DNA from: Bacteroidales bacterium | Lineage (GTDB): Bacteria > Bacteroidota > Bacteroidia > Bacteroidales > P3 | Reading direction: 5' to 3' | Length of the DNA: 45,776 nucleotides | Assembly: GCA_900771365.1 (NCBI GenBank) | Contig: CAAGNU010000173.1 | Coordinates: 1-45,776 of the forward strand | Part shown: piece after piece, positions 27,646-36,111 of the stretch | Position numbering within the stretch: the first letter of the stretch is position 1 | How the letters are laid out: every line of letters begins with the position of its first letter | Position numbers and translations under genes: made by a program | Notes under the pieces: generated by a model | Told to the model about the DNA's origin: nothing | The model's database searches: none | What the model saw: only the letters and a program-made list of their open reading frames with translations

Positions 27646-28683
27646 ATGGTAGGGCTGAACAAGATACGCATCGGCAAGGATATTGCCTTTGCATGGGAGA
27701 TACTGACAGGCGGCGAGGCATTGCCGCTGGGAGGACGTGATCTGCGCCTGTATGTGGTATGCCCTGAAGGCAGGAGCCAGGAGCTGCCGTACAGCGTGGA
27801 GGGCAATGTGCTTCGCTTCACGCTGGAGGGCAGGATGCAGAAGCGCCTGGGTGTGCACCTGGTGACGCTGTGGGAGAACGTGGACAAGGTGGGTCAGACG
27901 GTGGTGGATAAGGGAGCCGTGGATCTGGTGCCACATGTATGCTACGAGCAGCTGAACAGTGTGATCAACATCGGTGGTCTTACTGTGGTGAACCTTGGCC
28001 AGAGTGACATAGCGCTTGGCAACGTGCACAGCATACAGTACGCTGAGCAGACAGAGACGGCTACGGAGAGTGGCGGCGTGAACACGCTGACGCTGGAACT
28101 GAGCAACGGACAGAAGATACAGCTGAAGGTGCGCAACGGAGAGCGTGGCGAGCAGGGCAAGCCTGGACTGACGGGTGCTGACTATATCGGCATCTTTGCG
28201 GACAAGCAGAAGGCCATCAGGGAATGGGTGCGCACGGGCATGCACAACGGTGCATGGATGCTGGTGGGCGAGGTTACGGCTGTGGATCTGTATAGCGTGG
28301 CTTCGGACACTGAGCTGTGGGATGATACCTACGACGAGGACACGCCGGACCAGCTGACGTACCTGGGCGTGTTTGGCAGCAAGCAGGAGGCCGCAGAGGC
28401 GTGGGTGCATGAGGACATGCCAGTGCCATGTACGGCTACTGTGGGAAAGGCGGCCTACTACATAGACAGGACGTATGAGGAGCTGCTGGGTGAGAAGAGT
28501 AATGTGGAGCCTGTGAATATGCTGACCAGCGATGCCTCGATGGTGGAGATAAACCGCATGAAGGAGCAGCTGTACCGGCTGGAGAAAAAGGTCGGCATCG
28601 TTATTACGAAACAAGAGTACGACACGCTTGTTTCGAGTGGCAACATAGATCCTGAGATGACGTATAACATCTTTGAAGAGTGA
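27646..28683 (+). CDS. Fibre- or baseplate-like structural protein with short collagen-like segment (345 aa)
   Basis: The N-terminal domain (1-95) has alternating beta strands starting IRIGKDIAFAWEIL and including DLRLYVVCPEGRSQELPY, a pattern I recall from Bacteroidales phage tail-fibre starts. After a beta segment (about 140-165) comes a short collagen-like stretch GERGEQGKPGLTGAD, then a globular alpha/beta part with two similar IFADKQKAIREWV / VFGSKQEAAEAWV motifs, and a C-terminal coiled coil (MVEINRMKEQLYRLEKKV). A trimeric fibre or adaptor is likely. Its TGA overlaps the next gene's ATG by one base. Confidence 0.75.
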   Translation: MVGLNKIRIGKDIAFAWEILTGGEALPLGGRDLRLYVVCPEGRSQELPYSVEGNVLRFTLEGRMQKRLGVHLVTLWENVDKVGQTVVDKGAVDLVPHVCYEQLNSVINIGGLTVVNLGQSDIALGNVHSIQYAEQTETATESGGVNTLTLELSNGQKIQLKVRNGERGEQGKPGLTGADYIGIFADKQKAIREWVRTGMHNGAWMLVGEVTAVDLYSVASDTELWDDTYDEDTPDQLTYLGVFGSKQEAAEAWVHEDMPVPCTATVGKAAYYIDRTYEELLGEKSNVEPVNMLTSDASMVEINRMKEQLYRLEKKVGIVITKQEYDTLVSSGNIDPEMTYNIFEE

Positions 28684-28859
28684 TGAAGATACGTGATAAG
28701 AAGGAGATAAGCGCGATAGTGCGCGAGGGAAAGACGCTGCTGGAGATACGTAAAGGACTGACGCTGATATGGCAGGCCGTAAGATCGTGCTTCGGAAGCG
28801 GCAAGTGGCATGGTGAAAAGCCATGGATCGGAGGCGAGAAGTGGAGGTATAACGACTAA
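28683..28859 (+). CDS. Small conserved phage protein (58 aa)
   Basis: The ATG at 28683 shares one base with the TGA of the preceding gene, so translation is probably coupled. It encodes MKIRDKKEISAIVREGKTLL... and ends IRKGLTLIWQAVRSCFGSG followed by KWHGEKPWIGGEKWRYND. The motif LIWQAxxSCFGSGxWxxEKPW is one I recall at the ends of small tail-region proteins in Bacteroidales phages; function unknown. It is followed after 12 nt by the large adhesin-like gene. Confidence 0.75.
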   Translation: MKIRDKKEISAIVREGKTLLEIRKGLTLIWQAVRSCFGSGKWHGEKPWIGGEKWRYND

Positions 28860-28871
28860 AAGATAGCAATC

Positions 28872-31800
28872 ATGATAAAGGAAATCACATCGTGGGACGA
28901 GCCATGGGATGATGGCACGCACAAGCTCCATGACGGAGAAGATATAGAGAACTTCCTGCGCAAGTCGGCAGGTGAGAAGTTCGGCCATGTTACTTATGAG
29001 AACGGCGTTGTGACGCTGTATGACAAGGAAGGTGGCAAGCAGATGGCACAGTTTGACGTGAGCGGTGCTACTGGTGTTGATACGCTGACACTGCGGAGCA
29101 AGCAGAATGTGAACGAGCCAATAGTAAGCCTTAACGGTACTATGGTGCTGCAACTGCAGGTGGTGAGCAGTGCCATGCTGGAGTATGTAGATGTGGAGGT
29201 GTTTACATCTTCTACTGACGATGAAGTCTGGACGAAAAGAGGAAGTTTCTCAATGCCGTCTGTAAGCGCGGAATCGAGTGCATACATGGACATTGATCTG
29301 ACAGAATTTCTCACTATGGGAGAACAGAGGGTAAGGCTTCGTGGCACAGGAAGAGAGTCTGGGGCCGTCGGATCAATCGGTTTTGCGAACGTCATGCTGT
29401 CGCTGCTGTCACTGTCGTTTCAGACCGATTGGAGAAAGGCGCAGACAAATGGAAACATCTCACTTGCCTATTATATAAATGGAGCCATTGAGAAGAGCCT
29501 TCATATCAAGGTAGATGGAAGGACTGTGTTTGATGGATCAGTGGGCAAGGGTGTTTATAACGAAGTGCCGTATTCCAGACCTGTACCATCTACGCTCATC
29601 CTCACCCACGGCGTGCATAAGGTCGAGGCGTATCTGTATGTGACGGGTGACGCATCGAAGCATACCGAACCGCTCTTTAATGAGATTTTCGTACAGGCAG
29701 ACGAGACGGACACCAAGCCTTACATCGTAGTCAATGACATTGCTACCGAGGCACAGCCGTATGTAGATACCGACTTGTTCAAGTACGCAATCTTTGCCAA
29801 CGTGGAGCGCGTACCGTTCATCGTCAAGGGTCTTTCAGCCGATGGTAGCGTAGCGTATCTCTCTGATGATAGAGGCGATGTGCAGACGGGCGTAATAACT
29901 ACCTATCGCAACTCGTTCAACGTGGATAGCACAGATGCTACTATCGCAGTACATGTATTCTTCTATACGCGCAACGAACGTGGCGAGGAAGTATTGCTCA
30001 AAGCAGACTATTCGCCTATCTCGCTGGATAACTCCAACAATTTCGCGCCAACCGAAATGCTCAACAATGGCGTTATCATCAACCCGAAGAACCGCAGCAA
30101 CGCACAGGCAAACGCACAGAGCATCATCAACGAAAAGACGGGCGCGGTAATTCCTTCTACGTGGCAGGGCTTCGACATGCTCAACGACGGTTGGGTAGAT
30201 AACTGCCTCCGCGTAAAGGCTGGCTCTCTCCTGACTATCGACCTCAATGTGTTGGGCGAGGATAACGTCACCATTGAATTTGACATGATGGTGTATAACC
30301 TCCATGATTACGCAGCAGAGAGCGAGGCTGTAGTCACGTTGGGACGCGACCTTGACACCGATGGCAAGGTTCTCGGCTTGAAGATGCTGCCACTACGCGC
30401 ACATCTGCTTACACAGTCAAAGCGTAACATCAATGTGCAGGATATTCAATGGCAAGAGGGTGTGCGCACCCATATCGCCATCAATAAGGTGCGTAACCTC
30501 GGCAATAGCGGCTTGAACTATCTCCGCTTCCTTATCAACGGCGTAATCAACCGCGAGTTCCGCTATGGCTTGGGCGATGTATTCAGCCGCGATGGTGACA
30601 AGTTGGTGATTGGCTCAACGTCTGCCGACATCGACATCTACGGCATCCGCATCTACCGTCAGGCACTTTCGAGCCAACAGGTCATGCAGGACTACAAGGC
30701 GGCTATCCCAAACGCTGCCGACAAGTTGGAGTTCGCCCGTAAGAACGACATCGTGGGTGATGATAACACCATCAGTTACGAGAAGTCGCAGACCGCAGGT
30801 TACTCAACCATCCGCATCATCCCCGATGACCCATCGAAGAACGCGCTGCCTAACTACACCAACAAGGGCAACAACATATCGAAGGCTACTGTAGAGATTC
30901 TTGTTCGCAACGCCGATGGCTCACTCAACACGCGCTACTGCCAGCGTATCACTCATATCAAACTGAAAGGTCAAGGAACATCGTCAATGACCTACCTCGA
31001 ATGGAACCAGACCATGACCGCGACTGAGACCTCGGAGCGTTACACCATGAACGAGAACTACGATTGGGTGTATGACGAGAGCGTATCTGGCGAGGATTGT
31101 TTCTTCATCCTTCCCAACGGCAAGAGCGGAAAGGCAGATGTCAAGTTCGTCAAGGGCGTTGGCAAGGTGAATTGGGCATCGTCTATGCAGTCGCACAAGA
31201 TGGGCTGGTGCAACATCTACACTGATATGTATTGGGCAATAGGCAAGCAGTCTGGCATCAACAAGGTGGAAGGCTACGAGAACGCACGAAAGTCTGTCAC
31301 GCAGATGCCTTTCCTATTCTTCGTAGGCAATGATTTCAAGTCACCTATGACGTTCGGTCCTGCCAAGTACGATAAGTTTGCCTTCGGCACTAAGGCTGCA
31401 TCACCTAACTACATGAAGGGAGGCAAGGCAGCGAGCATCTTTACGGCTCTCGAAGGTTCGGCAAACGGTCGTGTGCTTCCAGAGCGTAAGATACCGTGGC
31501 TTCGTGACGAGGTATTCTATTTCTTCAATCCATCGACTGACGATGATAGAAACGAATGCCTTGTATATAACGATGAAGCGCAGTTGGACGTTGACAAGGC
31601 TGTCATGCAGGTATTCAACGAGGGTACGGATGATGAGTACGAGATACCATGCGGCTTCACTCGCGTGGCTGGCTCTACCTCATTATGGCAAGAGACTGAG
31701 GACACCGAGTTTGACACCGCCAATCCTTACAAGGTGGTTACTGGCAACACTATCAAGTTTTATCGCCGCGCGTACAATCACGACTACCTCCACAATCCAC

Positions 31801-33389
31801 GCCTTGCTTTCGTATCAGGTACATATCAGACGTTGCTCGACCGCGCCAATGACCTCGACAAGTCGATGCAGTATTGGGTAACGCAGGGTAGCAACGCCTA
31901 CGACCTGTACCGTTGGAATCCTCTTACAGAGACGTGGGTGAACGCTGGCGCAGCAAAGGACGCATCGACCGAAGATGGCTACGCACGCCTTAACCTCATG
32001 GAGCAATGCAACGGATGGTTTACGCAGTATGGCATCACCTTCAATCCGAACGACCCCGTACAGGCTAACAATGCGTTTATCGCAGCGCGTGTGGCTGACT
32101 ACAAGGCTACGTCCGTCAAGTGGTACAACGAGGAAGATTGCCGCTACGACCAAGCCTTCCGCAAGTTCGCAGCCTTGAAGGATAACTGGTGCAAGAATAC
32201 CTACGAGTCGTTGCAGCCAGATGGTCTTATCAGCATGGACTCGGACGATAACGATACGAGCGGTGACCTCGACAACGTAGGCGCATCGAAATGCCCTTAC
32301 TACGCAGAGGAACACGACCGCTGCGATACAGACGGTAACTTCGATCCAGAAGGTGGCGGTACCTATTGGAACAGCGACACCAACGTCCGCTTCTGCCTAC
32401 AGGAACAGGCAAACGGCGAGGAGTTAGCCGAAATGACCAAGCAACTCATGGATGCTATGGCAAGCCGACATGGTAGCGTGATGGAGGCGATGGAGGCTTA
32501 TATGTTCTCTACGCAGCGTTACTATCCAGCAGCGGTGTATAACGAGCAGGCGCGTCTTTTCTACGAGCGTGCAGACGTTATGATGAGCCGTGGTGAGTAC
32601 ACCAACAACACAGACCCATTGAGCCAATGCCTCGGAGACCACTTGCAGAGCGAATTGGAGTTCTGGAAGAAACGTATCGCCTATATCGGTTCATGGTGCA
32701 GAAGCAACGAATACCTCGGTGGCGATGCTGGCGCAGGGTCATTCTCGTTCCGTACGGCTTCGGCTGACAGCACGTATCAGTTCCGCGTCACGGCACATCA
32801 AGCCATCTACCCTGCTATGCGTGCCGACAAGACCTTGCTGCCTATCCGTAAGGTGCGTATGTTACCGTCAGACACCGTAACGCTCGACCGCATTGCTCCG
32901 AATACTCAAGACATCAACGTATTCTTGTCTGGCGTCGACTACTACAGCAGCATCGGTTCGTTGACGGGTATGGGTATCTCAAACGAGGTGCTTAACGTGA
33001 GTGGAAAGCGACTTGTCGATTTCGTTGCAGATGGCGCAGATGGTAAGTTCGCCACACGTAGCATCGTATTCAATACGCCACGTATGCAGCGTGTGTATGT
33101 GACCGACGTACCAACGATGACAGGTTCGCTCGACCTATCCGCTTGCGCCAACGTCCGCGAGATTGTCCTTACAGGTAACGATGGCATCACGGGCGTGACA
33201 TTGCCAAACACCAAGAGCGTAACGAAGATGTTGCTTCCGAAGAACCTCCTGTCACTCGACATCGCCAACTACGAGGATTTGACGGAGTTCGGCATCGAGG
33301 GTGTGGACGCGCTGACATCGGTAAGCATCGAGCAGAGCGCAGACGTGGTGGCACACGAGTTCTACACCCGTCTGGCAGAGGCATTATAA
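28872..33389 (+). CDS. Large tail adhesin / receptor-binding protein with LamG-like and leucine-rich segments (1505 aa)
   Basis: The N-terminus (1-90) is a virion-anchoring-type region (DGEDIENFLRKSAGEKFG). Beta-sandwich domains fill about 90-370. Residues about 470-640 look like a concanavalin/LamG fold (WQGFDMLNDGWVDNCLRV, DIDIYGIRIYRQALSSQQV). A central domain has HIKLKGQGTSSMTYLEW, loosely reminiscent of CotH-type folds. The last 110 residues are irregular leucine-rich repeats (LDLSACANVREIVLTGN, VTLPNTKSVTKMLLPKNLL). No enzymatic site is evident. Codon use changes abruptly near 29590-29690, inside the gene: the first quarter resembles the phage and the rest is CTC/ATC/CGC-rich. This suggests a host-range module spliced onto a phage anchor. 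Function is inferred from architecture. Confidence 0.85.
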   Translation: MIKEITSWDEPWDDGTHKLHDGEDIENFLRKSAGEKFGHVTYENGVVTLYDKEGGKQMAQFDVSGATGVDTLTLRSKQNVNEPIVSLNGTMVLQLQVVSSAMLEYVDVEVFTSSTDDEVWTKRGSFSMPSVSAESSAYMDIDLTEFLTMGEQRVRLRGTGRESGAVGSIGFANVMLSLLSLSFQTDWRKAQTNGNISLAYYINGAIEKSLHIKVDGRTVFDGSVGKGVYNEVPYSRPVPSTLILTHGVHKVEAYLYVTGDASKHTEPLFNEIFVQADETDTKPYIVVNDIATEAQPYVDTDLFKYAIFANVERVPFIVKGLSADGSVAYLSDDRGDVQTGVITTYRNSFNVDSTDATIAVHVFFYTRNERGEEVLLKADYSPISLDNSNNFAPTEMLNNGVIINPKNRSNAQANAQSIINEKTGAVIPSTWQGFDMLNDGWVDNCLRVKAGSLLTIDLNVLGEDNVTIEFDMMVYNLHDYAAESEAVVTLGRDLDTDGKVLGLKMLPLRAHLLTQSKRNINVQDIQWQEGVRTHIAINKVRNLGNSGLNYLRFLINGVINREFRYGLGDVFSRDGDKLVIGSTSADIDIYGIRIYRQALSSQQVMQDYKAAIPNAADKLEFARKNDIVGDDNTISYEKSQTAGYSTIRIIPDDPSKNALPNYTNKGNNISKATVEILVRNADGSLNTRYCQRITHIKLKGQGTSSMTYLEWNQTMTATETSERYTMNENYDWVYDESVSGEDCFFILPNGKSGKADVKFVKGVGKVNWASSMQSHKMGWCNIYTDMYWAIGKQSGINKVEGYENARKSVTQMPFLFFVGNDFKSPMTFGPAKYDKFAFGTKAASPNYMKGGKAASIFTALEGSANGRVLPERKIPWLRDEVFYFFNPSTDDDRNECLVYNDEAQLDVDKAVMQVFNEGTDDEYEIPCGFTRVAGSTSLWQETEDTEFDTANPYKVVTGNTIKFYRRAYNHDYLHNPRLAFVSGTYQTLLDRANDLDKSMQYWVTQGSNAYDLYRWNPLTETWVNAGAAKDASTEDGYARLNLMEQCNGWFTQYGITFNPNDPVQANNAFIAARVADYKATSVKWYNEEDCRYDQAFRKFAALKDNWCKNTYESLQPDGLISMDSDDNDTSGDLDNVGASKCPYYAEEHDRCDTDGNFDPEGGGTYWNSDTNVRFCLQEQANGEELAEMTKQLMDAMASRHGSVMEAMEAYMFSTQRYYPAAVYNEQARLFYERADVMMSRGEYTNNTDPLSQCLGDHLQSELEFWKKRIAYIGSWCRSNEYLGGDAGAGSFSFRTASADSTYQFRVTAHQAIYPAMRADKTLLPIRKVRMLPSDTVTLDRIAPNTQDINVFLSGVDYYSSIGSLTGMGISNEVLNVSGKRLVDFVADGADGKFATRSIVFNTPRMQRVYVTDVPTMTGSLDLSACANVREIVLTGNDGITGVTLPNTKSVTKMLLPKNLLSLDIANYEDLTEFGIEGVDALTSVSIEQSADVVAHEFYTRLAEAL

Positions 33390-33400
33390 CTCAATAACAA

Positions 33401-33422
33401 CGGCGGTGGCTTCGGCTGCCGC
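33401..33422 (+). promoter_or_regulatory. TTCG-capped GC hairpin in the leader of the lectin-like gene
   Basis: A 9-bp stem GGCGGTGGC/GCTGCCGCC (two wobble pairs) is closed by the loop TTCG in a C-TTCG-G context, one of the most stable RNA tetraloops. No T-run follows, so it is not a classical terminator. It ends 19 nt before the ATG at 33442. Confidence 0.55.
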
Positions 33423-33441
33423 CATAACACTATACAAAGAT

Positions 33442-35145
33442 ATGCTGAATATAGATAACATTACACGTTTTCGTATCAATGAGGGAACGATGGAACATCC
33501 GTTCATCCTCACGGACGAAGAGGTAAAGACGCTTGTCAAACTCGCAGATATGGGCAGCGACAAGGTGGATATTCGCGGCGTGGTGAATACCGATACAGAA
33601 CTTATCAGCGGCTACCAGAACTACATTTTGACAAAGGCATTCCCTAACCTCCGCATACTTGCAACCGTGGTGAAGGACACCAACTGGCAGGTATCGCTCT
33701 CACAGGGCGCGGTAGGCGAAGGTAAGACCGTAAAGATTAACGCGCGTAACATCGAGGTATCGACCCTGAAATGCGAGATCGGCGAAGTCGCGCTCAACGT
33801 GAACTACGGCACATACACCGTAGCGGCACTCAAAAAGAGCATGGTTATCGACATGGAGAAGGGCGAGATTACCGCTCCTGCCGACCCATTCAACACAGGC
33901 TGGGTGGCTACCATTCCGCTGAAGTTCTATCCAAAGTACATCGAGAGCCCAGAGGACGATGATTGTCAGTTCGTCACGCTGACCGTGAACGCAGTACCAG
34001 TAACGGATATGCGTATGGAGGTAGCCGAAGCCGTGGAGATTGGCGGCACGATGGCTATCAACGTCACCGCTTTGCCACTCAACAACACCAAACAGGCTTC
34101 GACAGAAATCGCATTCACCTGCAACGAAGGCAGCGTGCGTACCGTAGGAGGCGTACACACCTACTACGCTCCGAACCGCGAGTGCGAGGAATACATTGCG
34201 GCATTGGCACTCGTCAACGGCGTGAACGCAGCAGACGCAAGCGCATCGCTGATGGTTAGCAATCCATTCGTCAAACTCGAAATCACCTCCGACAACCCAG
34301 ACTTCGTCAGCGAAGGTCTCGAAGTGACTCTCATGCGCGATGGCGAGCAATATAAACTTGCCAACGGGCAGAAGATGAACGTGGCTGGCAATGGGTCAGA
34401 GACGTTCGCTATCTCCATGCCTTCGGTGTACGGCTATAAACTCTCCGTACCATCTTCGATAACTCCACAGGGTGTTAAGACGATTATTTCGGCATACTAC
34501 GAAGAAATTGTGCCAGATGTTTATGTGGTCTATGCCGATGGCACGAAGGAAGCCTACGGCACTATCGAGGCAAACAACTTCAAGCTGAAGGGCGGATCAA
34601 TCGGACTTGCCGACATTGACGAGAAGGTGGCTGGCGTGGGAGTGATTTCGATTGACGCTACGTTTATGATTGCCAACCGCGAGGAGACGACTTCAAAACA
34701 ATGGAGTACGAACACAAACGAGCAAATCAACGTAGGCGGATATCCGCAGACTACTACCAATTCGGACGTAGTACGTAACTACTTTGCGGGCATCAAGAAT
34801 ACTGACGCGATACTCGACCATTACAGTTCGACAGGCGCACAGGCAGCAGGAAACAGCGCACCACCAGCCACGTACTGCCGCGAGCTGACGGTAACAATAG
34901 GTGGTATTGAATACGAAGGCTATCTTCCATCAATCGGCGAGATGCTGGTATTCTGTGACAACATCACAAAGATTAACAACCTCCTATCAAAGTCGTTCGT
35001 CAAGAACACGGTAAACATGAAGAGTGACTTCTGGTGGAGTTCGTGCCAGTACGATGCGGGCAACGCGTGGTGTCTGCGCAATGGCTCGCCCATCGGCTTC
35101 TACAAGACGAACGGTGGTCAGGTTCTCCCGTTCTACGCTTTTTAG
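33442..35145 (+). CDS. Putative receptor-binding protein with C-type-lectin-like C-terminus (567 aa)
   Basis: Start taken as the ATG at 33442 (MLNIDNITRFRINEG); a GTG at 33406 in the same frame lies inside the leader hairpin. The N-terminus resembles a leucine-rich continuation (YQNYILTKAFPNLRI). Several Ig-like beta domains follow (about 80-390). The last 150 residues contain YEGYLPSIGEMLVFCDNI, SDFWWSSCQYDAGNAWCLR and the terminal VLPFYAF. That arrangement matches the C-type-lectin/DUF1566-like fold used by phage receptor-binding and diversity-generating-retroelement target proteins. No reverse transcriptase or template repeat lies in this window. Codon use is of the foreign 29.6-36.0 kb type. 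Confidence 0.8.
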   Translation: MLNIDNITRFRINEGTMEHPFILTDEEVKTLVKLADMGSDKVDIRGVVNTDTELISGYQNYILTKAFPNLRILATVVKDTNWQVSLSQGAVGEGKTVKINARNIEVSTLKCEIGEVALNVNYGTYTVAALKKSMVIDMEKGEITAPADPFNTGWVATIPLKFYPKYIESPEDDDCQFVTLTVNAVPVTDMRMEVAEAVEIGGTMAINVTALPLNNTKQASTEIAFTCNEGSVRTVGGVHTYYAPNRECEEYIAALALVNGVNAADASASLMVSNPFVKLEITSDNPDFVSEGLEVTLMRDGEQYKLANGQKMNVAGNGSETFAISMPSVYGYKLSVPSSITPQGVKTIISAYYEEIVPDVYVVYADGTKEAYGTIEANNFKLKGGSIGLADIDEKVAGVGVISIDATFMIANREETTSKQWSTNTNEQINVGGYPQTTTNSDVVRNYFAGIKNTDAILDHYSSTGAQAAGNSAPPATYCRELTVTIGGIEYEGYLPSIGEMLVFCDNITKINNLLSKSFVKNTVNMKSDFWWSSCQYDAGNAWCLRNGSPIGFYKTNGGQVLPFYAF

Positions 35146-35180
35146 ACTTTTTACTTCAACCATTCAACCCTTTAAGACTT

Positions 35181-35200
35181 TGGCGGCGCTTGCGTGCCGC
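35181..35200 (+). promoter_or_regulatory. 8-bp GC hairpin with 4-nt loop downstream of the lectin-like gene
   Basis: Stem GGCGGCGC/GTGCCGCC (one wobble pair) with loop TTGC, 35 nt after the stop codon and 26 nt before the next ATG. Its shape resembles the hairpin found just after variable repeats in diversity-generating retroelements, but it also resembles the leader hairpin at 33401, so its role is open. Confidence 0.45.
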
Positions 35201-35226
35201 CACAACCAAAACGCCGATTTACACTT

Positions 35227-35436
35227 ATGATTACCGAGGAACTACCCGTGTTCAGACCGATGTACGGACTGCTGGCAGAGACGGACGAGGTGGTGACAGC
35301 GGAGTTTAAAAACAATAACGAATATGGTAAAGATTACAACGACCAAAGACCGCTTCCAGCGATACATCAAGGTATCGAAGAAGCACATCGTCCTTCACTT
35401 GAACGAGACGGAGAAGGACGGAGTAATAGAGTGTGA
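35227..35436 (+). CDS. Possible small protein overlapping the next gene (69 aa)
   Basis: The ATG at 35227 opens a frame beginning MITEELPVFRPMYGLLAETD, which looks like genuine protein for about 32 residues. After that it overlaps the well-supported gene at 35324 by 113 nt in another frame and becomes low-quality (Arg/His/Gln-rich). It may be a real small protein with an unusually long overlap, or the start of a gene truncated when this module was assembled. Confidence 0.35.
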   Translation: MITEELPVFRPMYGLLAETDEVVTAEFKNNNEYGKDYNDQRPLPAIHQGIEEAHRPSLERDGEGRSNRV

Positions 35437-35674
35437 CGAACTTGCAGTCAAATTGTCTGGCGAGGCTACGGCAGACAAGGCATTGCTGGTATCAACGATG
35501 ATTAACGTGGTATATCCTACCGACCTCATGGACGCAGTACGCAACAACATGGACGCAGTACGTGACGGACTGATAGAGGACGCACAGAAGGCAGAGGAAT
35601 ACCGCGAGGAATACCTGAAGATGCAGGCGTGGCGCAAGGAAGCCAAACGCATCGCAGAGGAAATCATCGCATGA
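35324..35674 (+). CDS. Hypothetical small phage protein (116 aa)
   Basis: The N-terminal half is beta-rich and basic (KITTTKDRFQRYIKVSKKHI, VLHLNETEKDGVIECDELAV). The C-terminal half is a long charged helix (about 70-116) suitable for a coiled coil. I do not recognise a function. Its TGA overlaps the ATG of the next gene (ATGA at 35671-35674), making a translationally coupled pair. It lies downstream of the receptor-binding genes and shares their codon use. Confidence 0.75.
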   Translation: MVKITTTKDRFQRYIKVSKKHIVLHLNETEKDGVIECDELAVKLSGEATADKALLVSTMINVVYPTDLMDAVRNNMDAVRDGLIEDAQKAEEYREEYLKMQAWRKEAKRIAEEIIA

Positions 35675-35925
35675 GACTGACAGATATGGTGGAGCGCGTA
35701 TGCATAGACCGCGTGCTTCACCTTTGCATAGGCTTCATAGTGACCTCCCTCGGCTTTCCGTTAGGCGTGATGGCTGTGGTGTATTCGCTACTATCTGCCA
35801 TCGTCCTCGCCATCGTCAAGGAGATAGCAGACGAACTACGTTACGGCGGTTTCGACCTAACCGACCTCCTTTGGACTGTCACAGGCGCATCCCTCGCATT
35901 CACCTATTATATTATACTACTATGA
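35671..35925 (+). CDS. Small two- to three-helix membrane protein (84 aa)
   Basis: Start at the ATG at 35671, overlapping the previous stop. After MRLTDMVERVCIDRVLHL come hydrophobic segments at about 15-32 and 35-48 and a last one at about 66-84 (LLWTVTGASLAFTYYIILL). A KEIADELRYGGFDLTDLLW loop joins them. The IDRxLHLxxGF...KEIxDE pattern resembles small VanZ/DUF2279-like membrane proteins; a holin-like or superinfection role is possible but unsupported. Its TGA overlaps the next ATG. Confidence 0.75.
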   Translation: MRLTDMVERVCIDRVLHLCIGFIVTSLGFPLGVMAVVYSLLSAIVLAIVKEIADELRYGGFDLTDLLWTVTGASLAFTYYIILL

Positions 35926-36020
35926 GCAAGTTTGTAAGATTTGTTAGTTCTATCCCCCGTCCAATCTGGTACTTCATCACCGCGTTTGTTGCGGTGGTGT
36001 GCGTGATTGTGTGGGGATAA
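35922..36020 (+). CDS. Tiny single-pass membrane protein (32 aa)
   Basis: The ATG at 35922 overlaps the preceding TGA (ATGA), the third coupled junction in this cluster. The peptide is a basic N-terminus (MSKFVRFVSSIPRP) followed by one hydrophobic helix (IWYFITAFVAVVCVIVW). The exact coupling, the clean charged-then-hydrophobic layout and the terminator 20 nt downstream support a real gene despite its size. It may act with the 84-residue membrane protein. Confidence 0.65.
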   Translation: MSKFVRFVSSIPRPIWYFITAFVAVVCVIVWG

Positions 36021-36037
36021 GATCATCTATAGTAACA

Positions 36038-36077
36038 AAAAAAATACGGAAATTGTTTGGTGATTTCCGTATTTTTC
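36038..36077 (+). terminator. Intrinsic terminator with palindromic AATACGGAAAT stem
   Basis: The stem AATACGGAAAT / ATTTCCGTATT has a loop of about nine bases, an A-run before it and a T-run after. It should therefore work in both directions and closes the receptor-binding module. Confidence 0.85.
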
Positions 36078-36079
36078 TT

Positions 36080-36087
36080 TATATTTG
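36080..36087 (+). promoter_or_regulatory. -7 box TATATTTG (promoter P6) of the AT-rich cassette
   Basis: TATATTTG followed by CGG matches the Bacteroidota -7 consensus. The TTTG at 36056-36059, inside the terminator loop, could be the -33 element. The AATAAACAGATAAAAA element is absent, so this promoter is of a different class from P1-P5. Confidence 0.6.
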
Positions 36088-36111
36088 CGGCGCTATAAAT
36101 AGTAAATCGAC

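Noticed and set aside
33406..33441. GTG at 33406 as the start of the lectin-like gene
   Set aside because: The GTG falls in the TTCG-capped hairpin and the added residues (Ala/Ser/Thr/Leu) add nothing domain-like; the ATG at 33442 is the simpler start.
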